From Chryseobacterium nakagawai (lineage in GTDB: Bacteria > Bacteroidota > Bacteroidia > Flavobacteriales > Weeksellaceae): a DNA stretch of 64,000 bases. The position numbers and the translations under genes are program-made. The notes under the pieces are model-generated. The model ran no database searches, was not told the DNA's origin, and saw nothing but the letters and a program-made list of their open reading frames with translations. This document shows positions 7,879 to 16,173 of this stretch, one piece after another (the stretch's first letter is position 1; every line of letters begins with the position of its first letter). Location of the stretch: positions 5,200,501-5,264,500 of the forward strand of contig NZ_LR134386.1 in the NCBI RefSeq assembly GCF_900637665.1. The letters are read 5' to 3'.

Positions 7879-9762
7879 ATGCTTGCCAAATCTTTTGATA
7901 AGGCATTTGATGATAAAGACTGGCTTTTTGAAATAAAATGGGATGGCTATAGGGCTATCGCTGATCTTAGTCATGATGCCCCCCTTTTTTATTCCAGAAA
8001 CGGAATTTCATTTTTATCAAAATTTGATAAAATAGCCCAGGATTTTGATCAGCAGAAATATAAAATGATCCTGGATGGTGAAATTGTTGCATACGATAAT
8101 CAGGGAAAACCAAGTTTTCAGCTTTTACAGCAAATCGATGATCATCCCAATCTTGCTTTGGTTTATCAGGTCTTTGACCTTCTATGGCTGAATGGTCATT
8201 CTACGGAAGAACTTCCACTCGTACAACGGAAAGAACTTTTAAAAGATGCATTAATTGAAACTGATACTCTTAAATACTGTGATCATTTTCCTGAAAAAGG
8301 GGTTGCATTTTTTGAACAGATGAAAAAAATGAAGCTTGAAGGTATGATTGCTAAACGGGCAGGCAGTCAATATGTAGAAAGTTCCCGAACCACAGACTGG
8401 CTTAAGATTAAATTTTCAAATACTGAAGAAGCTATTATCTGTGGATTTACAGAACCCAGAGGCTCTCGGGAAAATTTCGGAGCTTTAATTCTTGGAAAAT
8501 ATGTAAATAATGAGCTGGTCTATTGTGGGCATACGGGAACTGGATTTAATCATATTTCCCTAAAAGAGCTTCATCAAAGACTTGAAAAGATCATTATAAA
8601 ATCTTCTCCATTTGAATCCATCCCCAAAACAAATATGCCTGTAACATGGGTACAACCCGAATTGGTCTGCGAAATCAAATATTCAGAAATTACCAAAGAT
8701 GGTATTTTCCGCCATCCTGTTTTTATGGGGATTCGGGAAGATAAGGAGCCAGAAGAAGTAAAAGGTTCAACTGATTACACAATTCACCCTAAAAAGTCAA
8801 AAACTATGAAAGCTAAAGCATCATCAAAAAAAACAGAACCTTCGGAAAAGGAAAAAGACATCACCTTAAACAAACACATTGTGAAGCTCACGAATCAGGA
8901 TAAAATATATTTTCCAAAGGATGGAATTAGCAAAGGTGATGTCATAGATTATTATCAGTCTGTAGCAAAATATATCCTGCCTCATTTAAAAAACCGTCCT
9001 TTATCCCTCAATCGTTTTCCTAATGGCATAGAAGAACAGGGTTTTTATCAGAAAGATGCGGGAGATCACATCCCTGACTGGATAAAAACAACTCAGGTTT
9101 ACTCAGAATCTAATGACAAATACATTGATTACATCTACTGTAATGACAAGGCAACCTTAGCGTATCTGAATAACCTCGGATGTATTGATTTCAATCCTTG
9201 GAACAGTTCACTTCCTGATCTTGAACATCCTGATTATTTGGTTTTGGATCTTGATCCGTCAAAGAAAAACAGCTTTGATGAGGTTATTGAAACAGCTCTT
9301 CAAGTCAATGAAATTTTACAATCAATCAAAATTAAAGGGTATTGTAAGACTTCCGGAAGTACAGGTATTCATATTTATATTCCGATGGGTGCACAATATG
9401 ATTTCGAACAGGTAAAAGACTTTGCCCATATCCTGATGAAACAGGTTCATGAAAAACTTCCTGAAATTACAACATTAGAAAGAAGCCTTCAAAAAAGAGA
9501 TCGTAAAAAAATATATTTGGATTATTTACAGAACCGAACAGGTCAGACTTTAGCAAGTGCTTATAGTCTTCGACCTAAACAAGGTGCTTCTGTTTCTATG
9601 CCTTTGGATTGGGATGAGCTGAAACCTGGATTATTACCCACAGATTATACCATCGAAAATGCTTTGGAAAGAATTCTAAATAAAGGGGATTTATTTAAAC
9701 CTGTTCTGGGAAAAGGTATTGATATGATGAAGGCATTAGAGTTACTGCAGAATATTGAATAA
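7879..9762 (+). CDS. ligD: LigD ATP-dependent DNA ligase plus primase-polymerase modules
   Basis: The frame encodes 627 residues with two modules. The ligase domain begins at the start with nucleotidyl-transfer motif I, EIKWDGYRA, where Lys20 is the AMP acceptor. After a Lys-rich linker near 310-335, the LigD polymerase domain (AEP primase family) begins at LTNQDKIYFPKDG. It carries the metal-binding pair in YLVLDLDPS (about residues 456 and 458) and KTSGSTGIHIYIPM. These fill and ligate broken ends held by Ku. The ATG at 7879 lies inside the conserved IKPMLAK segment, and upstream codons (KLKSFIKP) look like LigD, which argues for translation as a fusion with PE. Confidence 0.93.
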   Translation: MLAKSFDKAFDDKDWLFEIKWDGYRAIADLSHDAPLFYSRNGISFLSKFDKIAQDFDQQKYKMILDGEIVAYDNQGKPSFQLLQQIDDHPNLALVYQVFDLLWLNGHSTEELPLVQRKELLKDALIETDTLKYCDHFPEKGVAFFEQMKKMKLEGMIAKRAGSQYVESSRTTDWLKIKFSNTEEAIICGFTEPRGSRENFGALILGKYVNNELVYCGHTGTGFNHISLKELHQRLEKIIIKSSPFESIPKTNMPVTWVQPELVCEIKYSEITKDGIFRHPVFMGIREDKEPEEVKGSTDYTIHPKKSKTMKAKASSKKTEPSEKEKDITLNKHIVKLTNQDKIYFPKDGISKGDVIDYYQSVAKYILPHLKNRPLSLNRFPNGIEEQGFYQKDAGDHIPDWIKTTQVYSESNDKYIDYIYCNDKATLAYLNNLGCIDFNPWNSSLPDLEHPDYLVLDLDPSKKNSFDEVIETALQVNEILQSIKIKGYCKTSGSTGIHIYIPMGAQYDFEQVKDFAHILMKQVHEKLPEITTLERSLQKRDRKKIYLDYLQNRTGQTLASAYSLRPKQGASVSMPLDWDELKPGLLPTDYTIENALERILNKGDLFKPVLGKGIDMMKALELLQNIE

Positions 9763-9860
9763 TTTATATATTTTTACCTGCAAAAACTATCCAAATACCT
9801 GATTCTAAATATTCTTAATCATCTTAATTTTGTTTTTACCAAAACAATAACTTCTTACAT

Positions 9861-9894
9861 AAAAAATCCTGCATTCAATAACGCAGGATTTTTT
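9861..9894. terminator. Bidirectional terminator between ligD and mscS
   Basis: AAAAATCCTGC and GCAGGATTTTT form an 11-bp stem with A and T runs on both sides. It serves the convergent ligD and mechanosensitive channel genes. Confidence 0.88.
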
Positions 9895-9921
9895 ATGATT
9901 GTTGTAAATAATATTATCTGA

Positions 9922-10767
9922 TTACTTATTATAAACGTGTACGTCTCTTTGTGGAAAAGGAATTCCGATTTCTGCCCTGTCCAGAGCTTCTTTACAATCA
10001 ATAATAAGTTCTTCATTCATTTTCCAAAAGTTTTCGGTAGAAGCACTCACTCTGATCGATAAGTTGATTGCACTATCACCTAGTGTTGTTACAACTACCT
10101 GTGGTGCAGGCTCTGCAAGAGCATATTGATTCTTTACGATCATTTCCATTAATACCCTCTTTGTCTGTCTAAGATCTGCATCATAAGCAACTCCGATATC
10201 CAGAGATGTTCTTCTTGTTCCAAGCTGGGTAAAATTTGTAATACTGTTATTAGAAACAACTCCATTAGGAATAATGATTAATTGATTTTGTGGGGTAATC
10301 AGTTTTGTATGAAAAATATCAATGGCATCTACCGTCCCGGAAACCCCGGAATTGGTAGAAATAAAGTCTCCTATTTTAAATGGTTTTAACAGCAGAATAA
10401 GGATTCCACCAGCAAAGTTCGTTAAAGATCCCTGCAAAGCCAAACCTACGGCTAAACCTGCAGCACCAATCATGGCTACAAAGGCAGAAGTTTGCACTCC
10501 TAATTGAGTAACCACTACAATAAAGAGAAGAATATTAAGTCCCCAATTGATAATATTAAGTAGGAAGTGCTGCAAAGAGGCTTCCATATTACGTTTCTTG
10601 AAACCTTTCGCAACAAGCTTCTTAATCATTCTTATCATCCATGATCCGATCAGATAAATCAATAATGCAGAAATAATTGCAGTAAAGATTCTCGGTGCCC
10701 ATGAAATGGCTGAAGATATTAAGGTATCCCAATGTTTTTGAATGTTATTCAATTGTAAATCGTCCAT
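9922..10767 (-). CDS. Small-conductance mechanosensitive channel (MscS family)
   Basis: The 281-residue inner-membrane protein has three predicted N-terminal membrane segments. It then has the pore-lining helix and signature GAAGLAVGLALQGSLTNFAG, followed by LLLKPFKIGDFI, the start of the beta domain, and a C-terminal alpha/beta domain ending PFPQRDVHVY. Length equals E. coli MscS (286). It releases solutes on hypo-osmotic shock. It is transcribed alone, convergent with ligD. Confidence 0.95.
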   Translation of the reverse strand: MDDLQLNNIQKHWDTLISSAISWAPRIFTAIISALLIYLIGSWMIRMIKKLVAKGFKKRNMEASLQHFLLNIINWGLNILLFIVVVTQLGVQTSAFVAMIGAAGLAVGLALQGSLTNFAGGILILLLKPFKIGDFISTNSGVSGTVDAIDIFHTKLITPQNQLIIIPNGVVSNNSITNFTQLGTRRTSLDIGVAYDADLRQTKRVLMEMIVKNQYALAEPAPQVVVTTLGDSAINLSIRVSASTENFWKMNEELIIDCKEALDRAEIGIPFPQRDVHVYNK

Positions 10768-11071
10768 TTTTATACTACTTATTTTTATATGTCATTACAG
10801 ATATTCATTCCTATAACAGCAAGATCTTAAAACAAATAGAAATCAGAAACTGCCTTTAACTCTTTGGAAGTTAAAATCAATGATTATATGCATTGCAACG
10901 GGTTGACAGCAGAACAGATTTTCTCTGCTTACTCAATGATTATTTTATAATTTGAATCTTGCCTGGAAGAATAAATAATTCGAGGCTATCATTACAAAAA
11001 AAATACCGAACTGCCTTTTCGGGGAGAAAATCTTTATATAAAATAAATTTTGCCCAGTAAAAACTAACAGG
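10768..11071. other. Intergenic stretch with nothing recognised
   Basis: This 304-base AT-rich gap lies between the mscS start and the SDR stop. The one ORF reaching into it (minus strand, to 10945) mostly overlaps the SDR gene in another frame and has no family character. No tRNA or hairpin terminator stands out. Confidence 0.5.
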
Positions 11072-11806
11072 TTATGGTAATTTTGCAGCCAGGCTTTCTG
11101 GTAAAAGTCGCAGGATATGATAAATAATTTTCCATTTAAAATTGGGAACAATAGTAAAAGTATTTCCGGCATTCACAATAAATTTCGCTACATAATCAGG
11201 CTCCATGATTAAGGACTCATTCAATTCTAATCCTTCATTGATTTTTGTCCTAATATACCCTATCACTAAAACATTTACTGTTATTTTTCTGGAAGCTAAT
11301 TCCTGTCTTAATCCAGCCAGATATTGAGTAAATGCAGCTTTCGTACTTCCGTAAACAAAATTACTTTTTCTTCCTCTTACTCCCGATAATGAAGACAATC
11401 CAATGATTCTTTCCAGGTTTTTATTGCTTTTATCCATAGCAATAACGTTCAGAATGGAAACTCCACCCATATAGTTGACTTCCATCATTTGTTTTGTTCC
11501 TTTAAAATCTCTCAAAGCCTTTTGGTTATCCACAAGAAAACCTGCGGAATATACTGCAATATGAGGTTTTACAGGAAGTTCATGGTAAAATTGTTGATGA
11601 GAATCGAAGTCTGCAGCATCAAAATACAACACCATAACTTTAGTCTGATCCAAAGCATTGGCAGTGATGAAATCTTCCAACGATTTTGTATTTCTGGAGG
11701 CTGCTATTACTGAAAATCCTTTTTTAAGGTATTGAATGATGCATTGCTTTGCTACGTCTGAATTAGCTCCTAAAATGAGAACAGTCTTGCTGGTGTTGTG
11801 ATTCAT
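11072..11806 (-). CDS. SDR family NAD(P)-dependent oxidoreductase
   Basis: This 244-residue short-chain dehydrogenase has a Rossmann start TVLILGANSDVAKQCI, in which the glycine pattern GxxxGxG is altered to GANSDVAK. The catalytic Ser is in LSSLSGVRGRKSNF and the YxxxK pair is in VYGSTKAAF. The C-terminus is hydrophobic with basic residues and might contact a membrane. The substrate is unknown. A TATCTTTG box on the minus strand at 11811-11818 lies only 5 bases before the ATG, so the transcript would be nearly leaderless. Confidence 0.88.
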   Translation of the reverse strand: MNHNTSKTVLILGANSDVAKQCIIQYLKKGFSVIAASRNTKSLEDFITANALDQTKVMVLYFDAADFDSHQQFYHELPVKPHIAVYSAGFLVDNQKALRDFKGTKQMMEVNYMGGVSILNVIAMDKSNKNLERIIGLSSLSGVRGRKSNFVYGSTKAAFTQYLAGLRQELASRKITVNVLVIGYIRTKINEGLELNESLIMEPDYVAKFIVNAGNTFTIVPNFKWKIIYHILRLLPESLAAKLP

Positions 11807-11810
11807 GGAG

Positions 11811-11818
11811 CAAAGATA
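11811..11818 (-). promoter_or_regulatory. -7 promoter element for the SDR gene
   Basis: TATCTTTG on the minus strand matches TAnnTTTG. Its distance to the ATG at 11806 implies a leader of only a few bases, if any. Confidence 0.55.
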
Positions 11819-11902
11819 ATTTTTTATTGAACACTAATTCTGGTAATGTTTTTACAAATGAACACAAGTATTTTAAACTGTGAGAAAAGGAATATATTGT
11901 AT

Positions 11903-11939
11903 GAGATTTTTCACTACGCTTTGCTTCGTTCAGAATGAC
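11903..11939. repeat. Partial copy of the ATTCTGAACGAAG dispersed repeat
   Basis: On the minus strand this reads gtcattctgaacgaagcaaa and continues to gagtgaaaaatctc-like bases (gtagtgaaaaatctc). It shares the arm sequence tcattctgaacga with the palindrome at 2051-2130. No coding frame is involved. Confidence 0.5.
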
Positions 11940-12020
11940 AATATTACTATTGAATAATAGATCCTTATCTTCTCCTACGAATGAGAACATACAATATTAT
12001 ATATGAAATAACATTATATA

Positions 12021-12060
12021 AAAAATTGCGGCGGATGAACTTCGTTCACCCGCCGCAGCT
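12021..12060 (-). terminator. Terminator of the nusB-DUF1573-yajC operon
   Basis: A 14-base arm (tgcggcggatgaac) pairs with gttcacccgccgca with a single mismatch. On the minus strand it is followed by ATTTTTT. It begins 28 bases after the yajC stop. Confidence 0.85.
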
Positions 12061-12083
12061 AAATATTTTCAGACTGAATTAAA

Positions 12084-12449
12084 TTATTTCTTTTCTTCAG
12101 TTACTGTTTCTTTGTTGTCTGCAGATTTTTCAGCAGTTTTTGCCTTATCTCCGAAACGGCTTTGTGTCATTTCTCTGGAAACTGCAGCTTTTTCAAACTT
12201 TAGCTTTCCGGATAATGTTTCAATAATGAAACCGTCATCCTGAACTTGAGCAATTCTTCCGTGAAGACCAGATGTAAGTACTACTCTAGTTCCTACTTTA
12301 AGTTCTTCCTGAAAGTTTTTTTCCTGTTTTTGCTTTTTCATCTGAGGTCTGATCATCAGGAAATAAAACCCTACAAACATCACACCCATCATAATCAGCA
12401 TCATAGATGAAGAACCTTGTGGCTGTGCCTGTAAAAATAATGTCAACAT
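12084..12449 (-). CDS. yajC: Preprotein translocase subunit YajC
   Basis: The product is 121 residues. One N-terminal membrane helix (MLIMMGVMFVGFYFLMI) is followed directly by the RPQMKKQK signature and the YajC domain (GTRVVLTSGLHGRIAQV). A Lys/Glu-rich tail follows. YajC associates with SecDF-YidC at the Sec translocon in the inner membrane. It is the last gene of the nusB-DUF1573-yajC operon and is followed by a strong terminator. Confidence 0.95.
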   Translation of the reverse strand: MLTLFLQAQPQGSSSMMLIMMGVMFVGFYFLMIRPQMKKQKQEKNFQEELKVGTRVVLTSGLHGRIAQVQDDGFIIETLSGKLKFEKAAVSREMTQSRFGDKAKTAEKSADNKETVTEEKK

Positions 12450-12459
12450 ATTTTAAAAA

Positions 12460-12966
12460 TTATGGTTGAATGTTCGCAGTGAACGTTAATTGAATTGGGG
12501 ACTTTTCTACGTTAGCAAAAACATCAGCAGATTTCTGAACGTTTCCATCAAAGCTTGAAGAATCAAAGTGCAATGTAATTTTTCCTTTTTTACCTGGCAT
12601 GATAGGCTCTTTTGTAAAATCAGGAACAGTACATCCGCATCCAGGCTTTACTTCGGAAATAATCAATGGATTTTTTCCTGTATTGGTAATTTCATATACG
12701 TGCTCTACTTTGTCTCCTTTTTTGATCTTTCCAAAATCGAAAGCGCTTTCAGATAAAGCTACAGAAGTAGAAGGAGCATTAGAAACTGCAGCAGCAGGAG
12801 CTTCTCCTGTTACAGATGTAGCAGAGTCAGCTGTTACCGGAGTTCCTGCAGCTGTAGAATCAGTAGCTACAGCTTCAGGGCTTTGAGTTTCTTTGTTTTC
12901 TTTTTTACAAGAAACTAATCCAAAGCCTATAATTGACAAGGCGATAATTGATAACGTCTTTTTCAT
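12460..12966 (-). CDS. DUF1573 lipoprotein
   Basis: The 168 residues begin with a lipoprotein signal peptide ending in GLVSC, so the mature N-terminus would be a lipidated Cys. A low-complexity Ala/Thr/Ser/Pro spacer (about residues 25-70) leads to a DUF1573 beta-sandwich with the characteristic VKPGCGCTVPDF motif and TGKNPLIISE. Its role is not established. The conserved position between nusB and yajC suggests a link with envelope biogenesis. Gaps to both neighbours are 10 bases or less. Confidence 0.9.
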   Translation of the reverse strand: MKKTLSIIALSIIGFGLVSCKKENKETQSPEAVATDSTAAGTPVTADSATSVTGEAPAAAVSNAPSTSVALSESAFDFGKIKKGDKVEHVYEITNTGKNPLIISEVKPGCGCTVPDFTKEPIMPGKKGKITLHFDSSSFDGNVQKSADVFANVEKSPIQLTFTANIQP

Positions 12967-12967
12967 T

Positions 12968-13873
12968 TTATATTCTATTTTGATCTTTACAATATTTATC
13001 TAAAATACCATTAATGAAGATATTCGAACGGTCTGTAGCAAATACTTTAGCAATTTCGATATATTCATTAATAATAACTCTTGAAGGCGTTAAGGCGAAA
13101 TTGTCAAGCTCTGAAATAGCCGTTGACAAGATCACTTTGTCCATCAGGGATACTCTTTCAAGATCCCAGTTTTCCAATCTTTCTTCTAGCTTTTTTTCAT
13201 TGTTTTCCCAGTTATTCAGAGTGTCTTTCAATAATTTAGCCGCGAAGCTCTTGTCGTCTTCATCTTTAATCATCTTGATTAAAGTTCTGCTCTCTTCATC
13301 TTCTCTTAGGAATCCGATTGTTTTTTGAACCATTGAATTGGCAATATGGATATCGTCATACCATGAAAGTTCCTTATCTCCCAAGTAATCATGGAAATCA
13401 TCATTTTCAGCAATGTATCTTAAAAATAATTTCCCGATAAACTTCTGATCTTCTTCAAAAGAAAATCCTTCTTCTTTCATGAAATCCTGATAACGTTTTC
13501 CAGCAGTAATTCTTTGGAAAGTCTTTACCAATAAATCATCATGCATATCCCACTTCAGCTGCTTGTGCTGACCTGTGAAGAATAATCTTTCTGGATTTTC
13601 TTCCAGTTTAAGCAATATCTGGTTATTGATGAATTTTTGGTTAGGATTAATATCAGCATCGGTTTTAAGGTATTTGTTCTTACCGATTTCAATTTGATGC
13701 TCAGCTAATTCTTTTAGACCTACTAAAAAATTAAGCTGATAGATATAGAGATAATAGATTTTCTCTATTCCAGCGAACATGTTTTTCTCTAAAACATCAA
13801 ATTTTACAGGGTTCTGATAGTATGAATACACCGCCTGTACTACTTTTTCACGAATTTGTCGTCTTCCTAACAT
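12968..13873 (-). CDS. nusB: Transcription antitermination protein NusB (long form)
   Basis: The product is 301 residues, about twice the E. coli NusB. The start MLGRRQIREKVVQAVYSYYQ and the C-terminal third (SRVIINEYIEIAKVFATDRSNIFINGILDK) are NusB. The middle carries an extra helical region typical of Bacteroidetes NusB. The protein joins NusE (S10) at boxA in rRNA antitermination. It is first in the nusB-DUF1573-yajC operon, one base from the next gene. A TATCTTTG box lies 23 bases upstream. Confidence 0.93.
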   Translation of the reverse strand: MLGRRQIREKVVQAVYSYYQNPVKFDVLEKNMFAGIEKIYYLYIYQLNFLVGLKELAEHQIEIGKNKYLKTDADINPNQKFINNQILLKLEENPERLFFTGQHKQLKWDMHDDLLVKTFQRITAGKRYQDFMKEEGFSFEEDQKFIGKLFLRYIAENDDFHDYLGDKELSWYDDIHIANSMVQKTIGFLREDEESRTLIKMIKDEDDKSFAAKLLKDTLNNWENNEKKLEERLENWDLERVSLMDKVILSTAISELDNFALTPSRVIINEYIEIAKVFATDRSNIFINGILDKYCKDQNRI

Positions 13874-13895
13874 TCAAAGAGCTTTTTAATGACTG

Positions 13896-13903
13896 CAAAG
13901 ATA
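13896..13903 (-). promoter_or_regulatory. -7 promoter element for the nusB operon
   Basis: TATCTTTG on the minus strand is a full TAnnTTTG match. The nusB ATG at 13873 lies 22 bases downstream of it. The divergent ABC exporter promoter is at 13948-13955. Confidence 0.65.
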
Positions 13904-13947
13904 CAAAATTTAAAATTGATTGAATTCGTAGTCTGACGACATTTTTG

Positions 13948-13955
13948 TAATTTTG
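13948..13955 (+). promoter_or_regulatory. -7 promoter element for the ABC exporter gene
   Basis: TAATTTTG matches TAnnTTTG. The ATG at 13965 follows after 9 bases, predicting a very short leader. Confidence 0.6.
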
Positions 13956-13964
13956 TGAAACTAT

Positions 13965-15626
13965 ATGAAAGCGCTAAAAACCTTAAACCCCTATTTTTGG
14001 AAACACAAAATACTTTTGTTTTGGGGGGTACTATTTATCATTGCCAGTAATTTTTTCAATATATATAAAGTTCAGTTTGTAGGAAAATCTGTTGATGAAC
14101 TTACCAAAAGTGGAAATCTTGGTTTCAATCAACAGGTACTTATTTATGTGGGAATCATTGTAGGATGTTCATTTTTAACTGGATTCTTTACTTTTATGAT
14201 GCGACAAACCATCATTGTTGCCTCCAGAAGAATTGAATATGAACTGAAGAATAAAATCTACAGACATTATCAGGATTTATCTTTAACGGATTATAAACAG
14301 ACTACCATCGGAGATTTAATGAACAGATTAAGTGAAGATGTAGTGGCAGTAAGAATGTACCTTGGACCAGGTGTAATGTACGTAGCCAACCTTATTGTCC
14401 TCGTCCTGATTACGGCAATCTATATGGTAAAAACGGATGCTTCCATGACTTTATGGACCTTGCTTCCGCTTCCTATTTTATCTTTTGCTATTTATAAAGT
14501 AAGTTCGATCATCAATAAAAAGTCGAAGATCATGCAGAAAAGCCAATCTGCCATTTCAACTTTTGTACAGGACAGTTTTTCAGGGATCCGAGTGGTGAAG
14601 TTTTTCGCACGAGAAAAATATATTCAAAAAAACTATGGAATAAAAGTCACCGATTACCAAAATAAGGCACTTGATCTTGCTAAAACAGAAGCTTATTTCT
14701 TTACCATTATTCTATTTGTCATCGGTTTATTAAATGTTGCTGTTATCTGGATTGGAGGAACAAAATACATTGCGGGAGAATTAAGTATTGGTAAAATTGC
14801 TGATTTCTTCATGTATATTAACACTTTGATCTTTCCATTCTCTATGGTAGGATGGGTAACATCCGTAAATCAGAGAGCTGAGGCTTCTATGCAAAGGATC
14901 AATGAATTCATGGATAAAAAATCTGAGATCATTAACACCAACTTTGAGACTTATCCTATTAATGGAGATATAGAATTCAGAAATGTATCTTATGTGTATC
15001 CTAACACTGGTATTAAAGCATTGGAGAATTTGAGCTTTAAAATTAAAGCCGGAGAATCCCTTGCTATTATGGGAAAAACCGGAAGCGGAAAGTCTACTAT
15101 TGCCTTGCTTTTATGCAGATTAATTGATCCTACTGAAGGGGAAATCCTGATTGACGGTAAAAATCTGAAAGAACATAATCTCGAGAATTACAGAAACTTC
15201 ATCGGATATATTCCGCAGGAGAGCTACTTATTCTCTGATTCTATTGAAAATAATATCGGATTTGCTATTGATCATCCATCACATGAAAAGGTAATTGAGT
15301 ATGCTCAGATTGCAGATGTTCACAAAAATATTGTTGAGTTTAAGGAGCAATATAAAACACTTGTGGGTGAACGCGGGGTAATGCTTTCAGGGGGGCAAAA
15401 GCAAAGAATTTGTATTGCCAGAGCCTTAATTAAAGACCCAAATATCATTATTTTTGATGATTCTCTGTCTGCTTTAGACACCGAAACAGAGCAGAATATT
15501 CTTGAAAATATTGATCGAAAAATCAGTAATGCGACCTCCATAATTATCACACACAGAGAGTCTAGCGCTCAAAAAGCCCACCAGATTATCAACCTTACCG
15601 AAATTGCTAATTCTGTAACCGCATAG
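13965..15626 (+). CDS. ABC transporter, fused permease and ATPase (exporter type)
   Basis: The 553-residue half-transporter has an N-terminal six-helix membrane domain (about 1-310) and a C-terminal nucleotide-binding domain. Walker A is [10 protein letters not shown], the Q-loop sits in IGYIPQESYLFSD, the signature is LSGGQKQR and Walker B is NIIIFDDSLSALD with the H-loop at IIITHRES. In Walker B the usual catalytic Glu after the Asp is replaced by Asp (FDDS), as in several exporters. It likely works as a homodimer; the substrate (lipid, peptide or drug) cannot be told. It is monocistronic and divergent from nusB. Confidence 0.93.
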   Translation: MKALKTLNPYFWKHKILLFWGVLFIIASNFFNIYKVQFVGKSVDELTKSGNLGFNQQVLIYVGIIVGCSFLTGFFTFMMRQTIIVASRRIEYELKNKIYRHYQDLSLTDYKQTTIGDLMNRLSEDVVAVRMYLGPGVMYVANLIVLVLITAIYMVKTDASMTLWTLLPLPILSFAIYKVSSIINKKSKIMQKSQSAISTFVQDSFSGIRVVKFFAREKYIQKNYGIKVTDYQNKALDLAKTEAYFFTIILFVIGLLNVAVIWIGGTKYIAGELSIGKIADFFMYINTLIFPFSMVGWVTSVNQRAEASMQRINEFMDKKSEIINTNFETYPINGDIEFRNVSYVYPNTGIKALENLSFKIKAGESLAIMGKTGSGKSTIALLLCRLIDPTEGEILIDGKNLKEHNLENYRNFIGYIPQESYLFSDSIENNIGFAIDHPSHEKVIEYAQIADVHKNIVEFKEQYKTLVGERGVMLSGGQKQRICIARALIKDPNIIIFDDSLSALDTETEQNILENIDRKISNATSIIITHRESSAQKAHQIINLTEIANSVTA

Positions 15627-15666
15627 CGGTTTCATTCCTAATTGTTAAATAAATCATAAAAAAAAT

Positions 15667-15696
15667 TTTGTGATTAAAAGAATTCTTTTATATTTG
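15667..15696 (+). promoter_or_regulatory. Promoter of the DUF3276/PurA-like gene
   Basis: TTTG at 15667-15670 and TATATTTG at 15689-15696 are separated by 18 bases, close to the Bacteroidetes consensus TTTG-N19-TAnnTTTG. The ATG follows 29 bases later. Confidence 0.8.
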
Positions 15697-15725
15697 TTCT
15701 TAACAAGATTAAAAAATATCTAACA

Positions 15726-16061
15726 ATGAGTGAATACAAGGAACGCCATGAAAATGAGATTTTCACTAAGGTGTTAAAAGCAGGGAGAAGAACTTATTTC
15801 TTTGATGTGCGCGAGACGAAAGCAGGAGATTATTATCTTACAATCACTGAGAGTAAGAAAAATTTCGGAGAGAATGGGGAAGCTACATTCGAGAAGCATA
15901 AAATTTACCTTTATAAGGAAGATTTTAAGAGTTTTCAGGAGATGTTTAATGAGTCCACAGATTTCATCATTAATGAAAAGGGTGAGGATGTAATTTCAGA
16001 AAAACATGACAAAGATTTCAAAAGCAGATCATTCACAATAGATTCTGACGACGAAGTTTAA
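15726..16061 (+). CDS. DUF3276 / PUR-alpha-like nucleic-acid-binding protein
   Basis: The protein has 111 residues, starting MSEYKERHENEIFTKVLKAG, with a single PUR-type repeat (RTYFFDVRETKAGDYYLTIT...HKIYLYKEDFKSFQEMF). Bacterial members of this Bacteroidetes/spirochaete family dimerise and bind single-stranded DNA or RNA in solved examples. The cellular role is not defined. It has its own promoter and terminator. Confidence 0.9.
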   Translation: MSEYKERHENEIFTKVLKAGRRTYFFDVRETKAGDYYLTITESKKNFGENGEATFEKHKIYLYKEDFKSFQEMFNESTDFIINEKGEDVISEKHDKDFKSRSFTIDSDDEV

Positions 16062-16082
16062 AAAAAGAATATCTAAAAACAC

Positions 16083-16108
16083 AAGCATCTGAAAAAGATG
16101 CTTTTTTT
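16083..16108 (+). terminator. Terminator of the DUF3276 gene
   Basis: AGCATCT and AGATGCT form a 7-bp stem with a GAAAA loop, followed by T7. Confidence 0.85.
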
Positions 16109-16131
16109 ATGCCCTGAAATTGGTTTATGGC

Positions 16132-16166
16132 AAAAAAAGGTACACTTTAAAAAGCATACCTTTTTG
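16132..16166 (-). terminator. Terminator of the DUF4132 operon
   Basis: AAAAAAGGTA and TACCTTTTT flank an imperfect inner stem. On the minus strand a T-run follows the hairpin, just after the DUF4132 stop. Confidence 0.65.
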
Positions 16167-16173
16167 TTTTCAT

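Noticed and set aside
10945..11172. 75-codon minus-strand ORF with hydrophobic start
   Set aside because: Its first half overlaps the SDR 3' end in another frame. The hydrophobic look comes from AT-rich codons, and no promoter or known motif supports it.
11763..11990. 75-codon minus-strand ORF across the SDR start
   Set aside because: It runs through the SDR promoter and the dispersed repeat at 11903-11939, so it is not a real gene.
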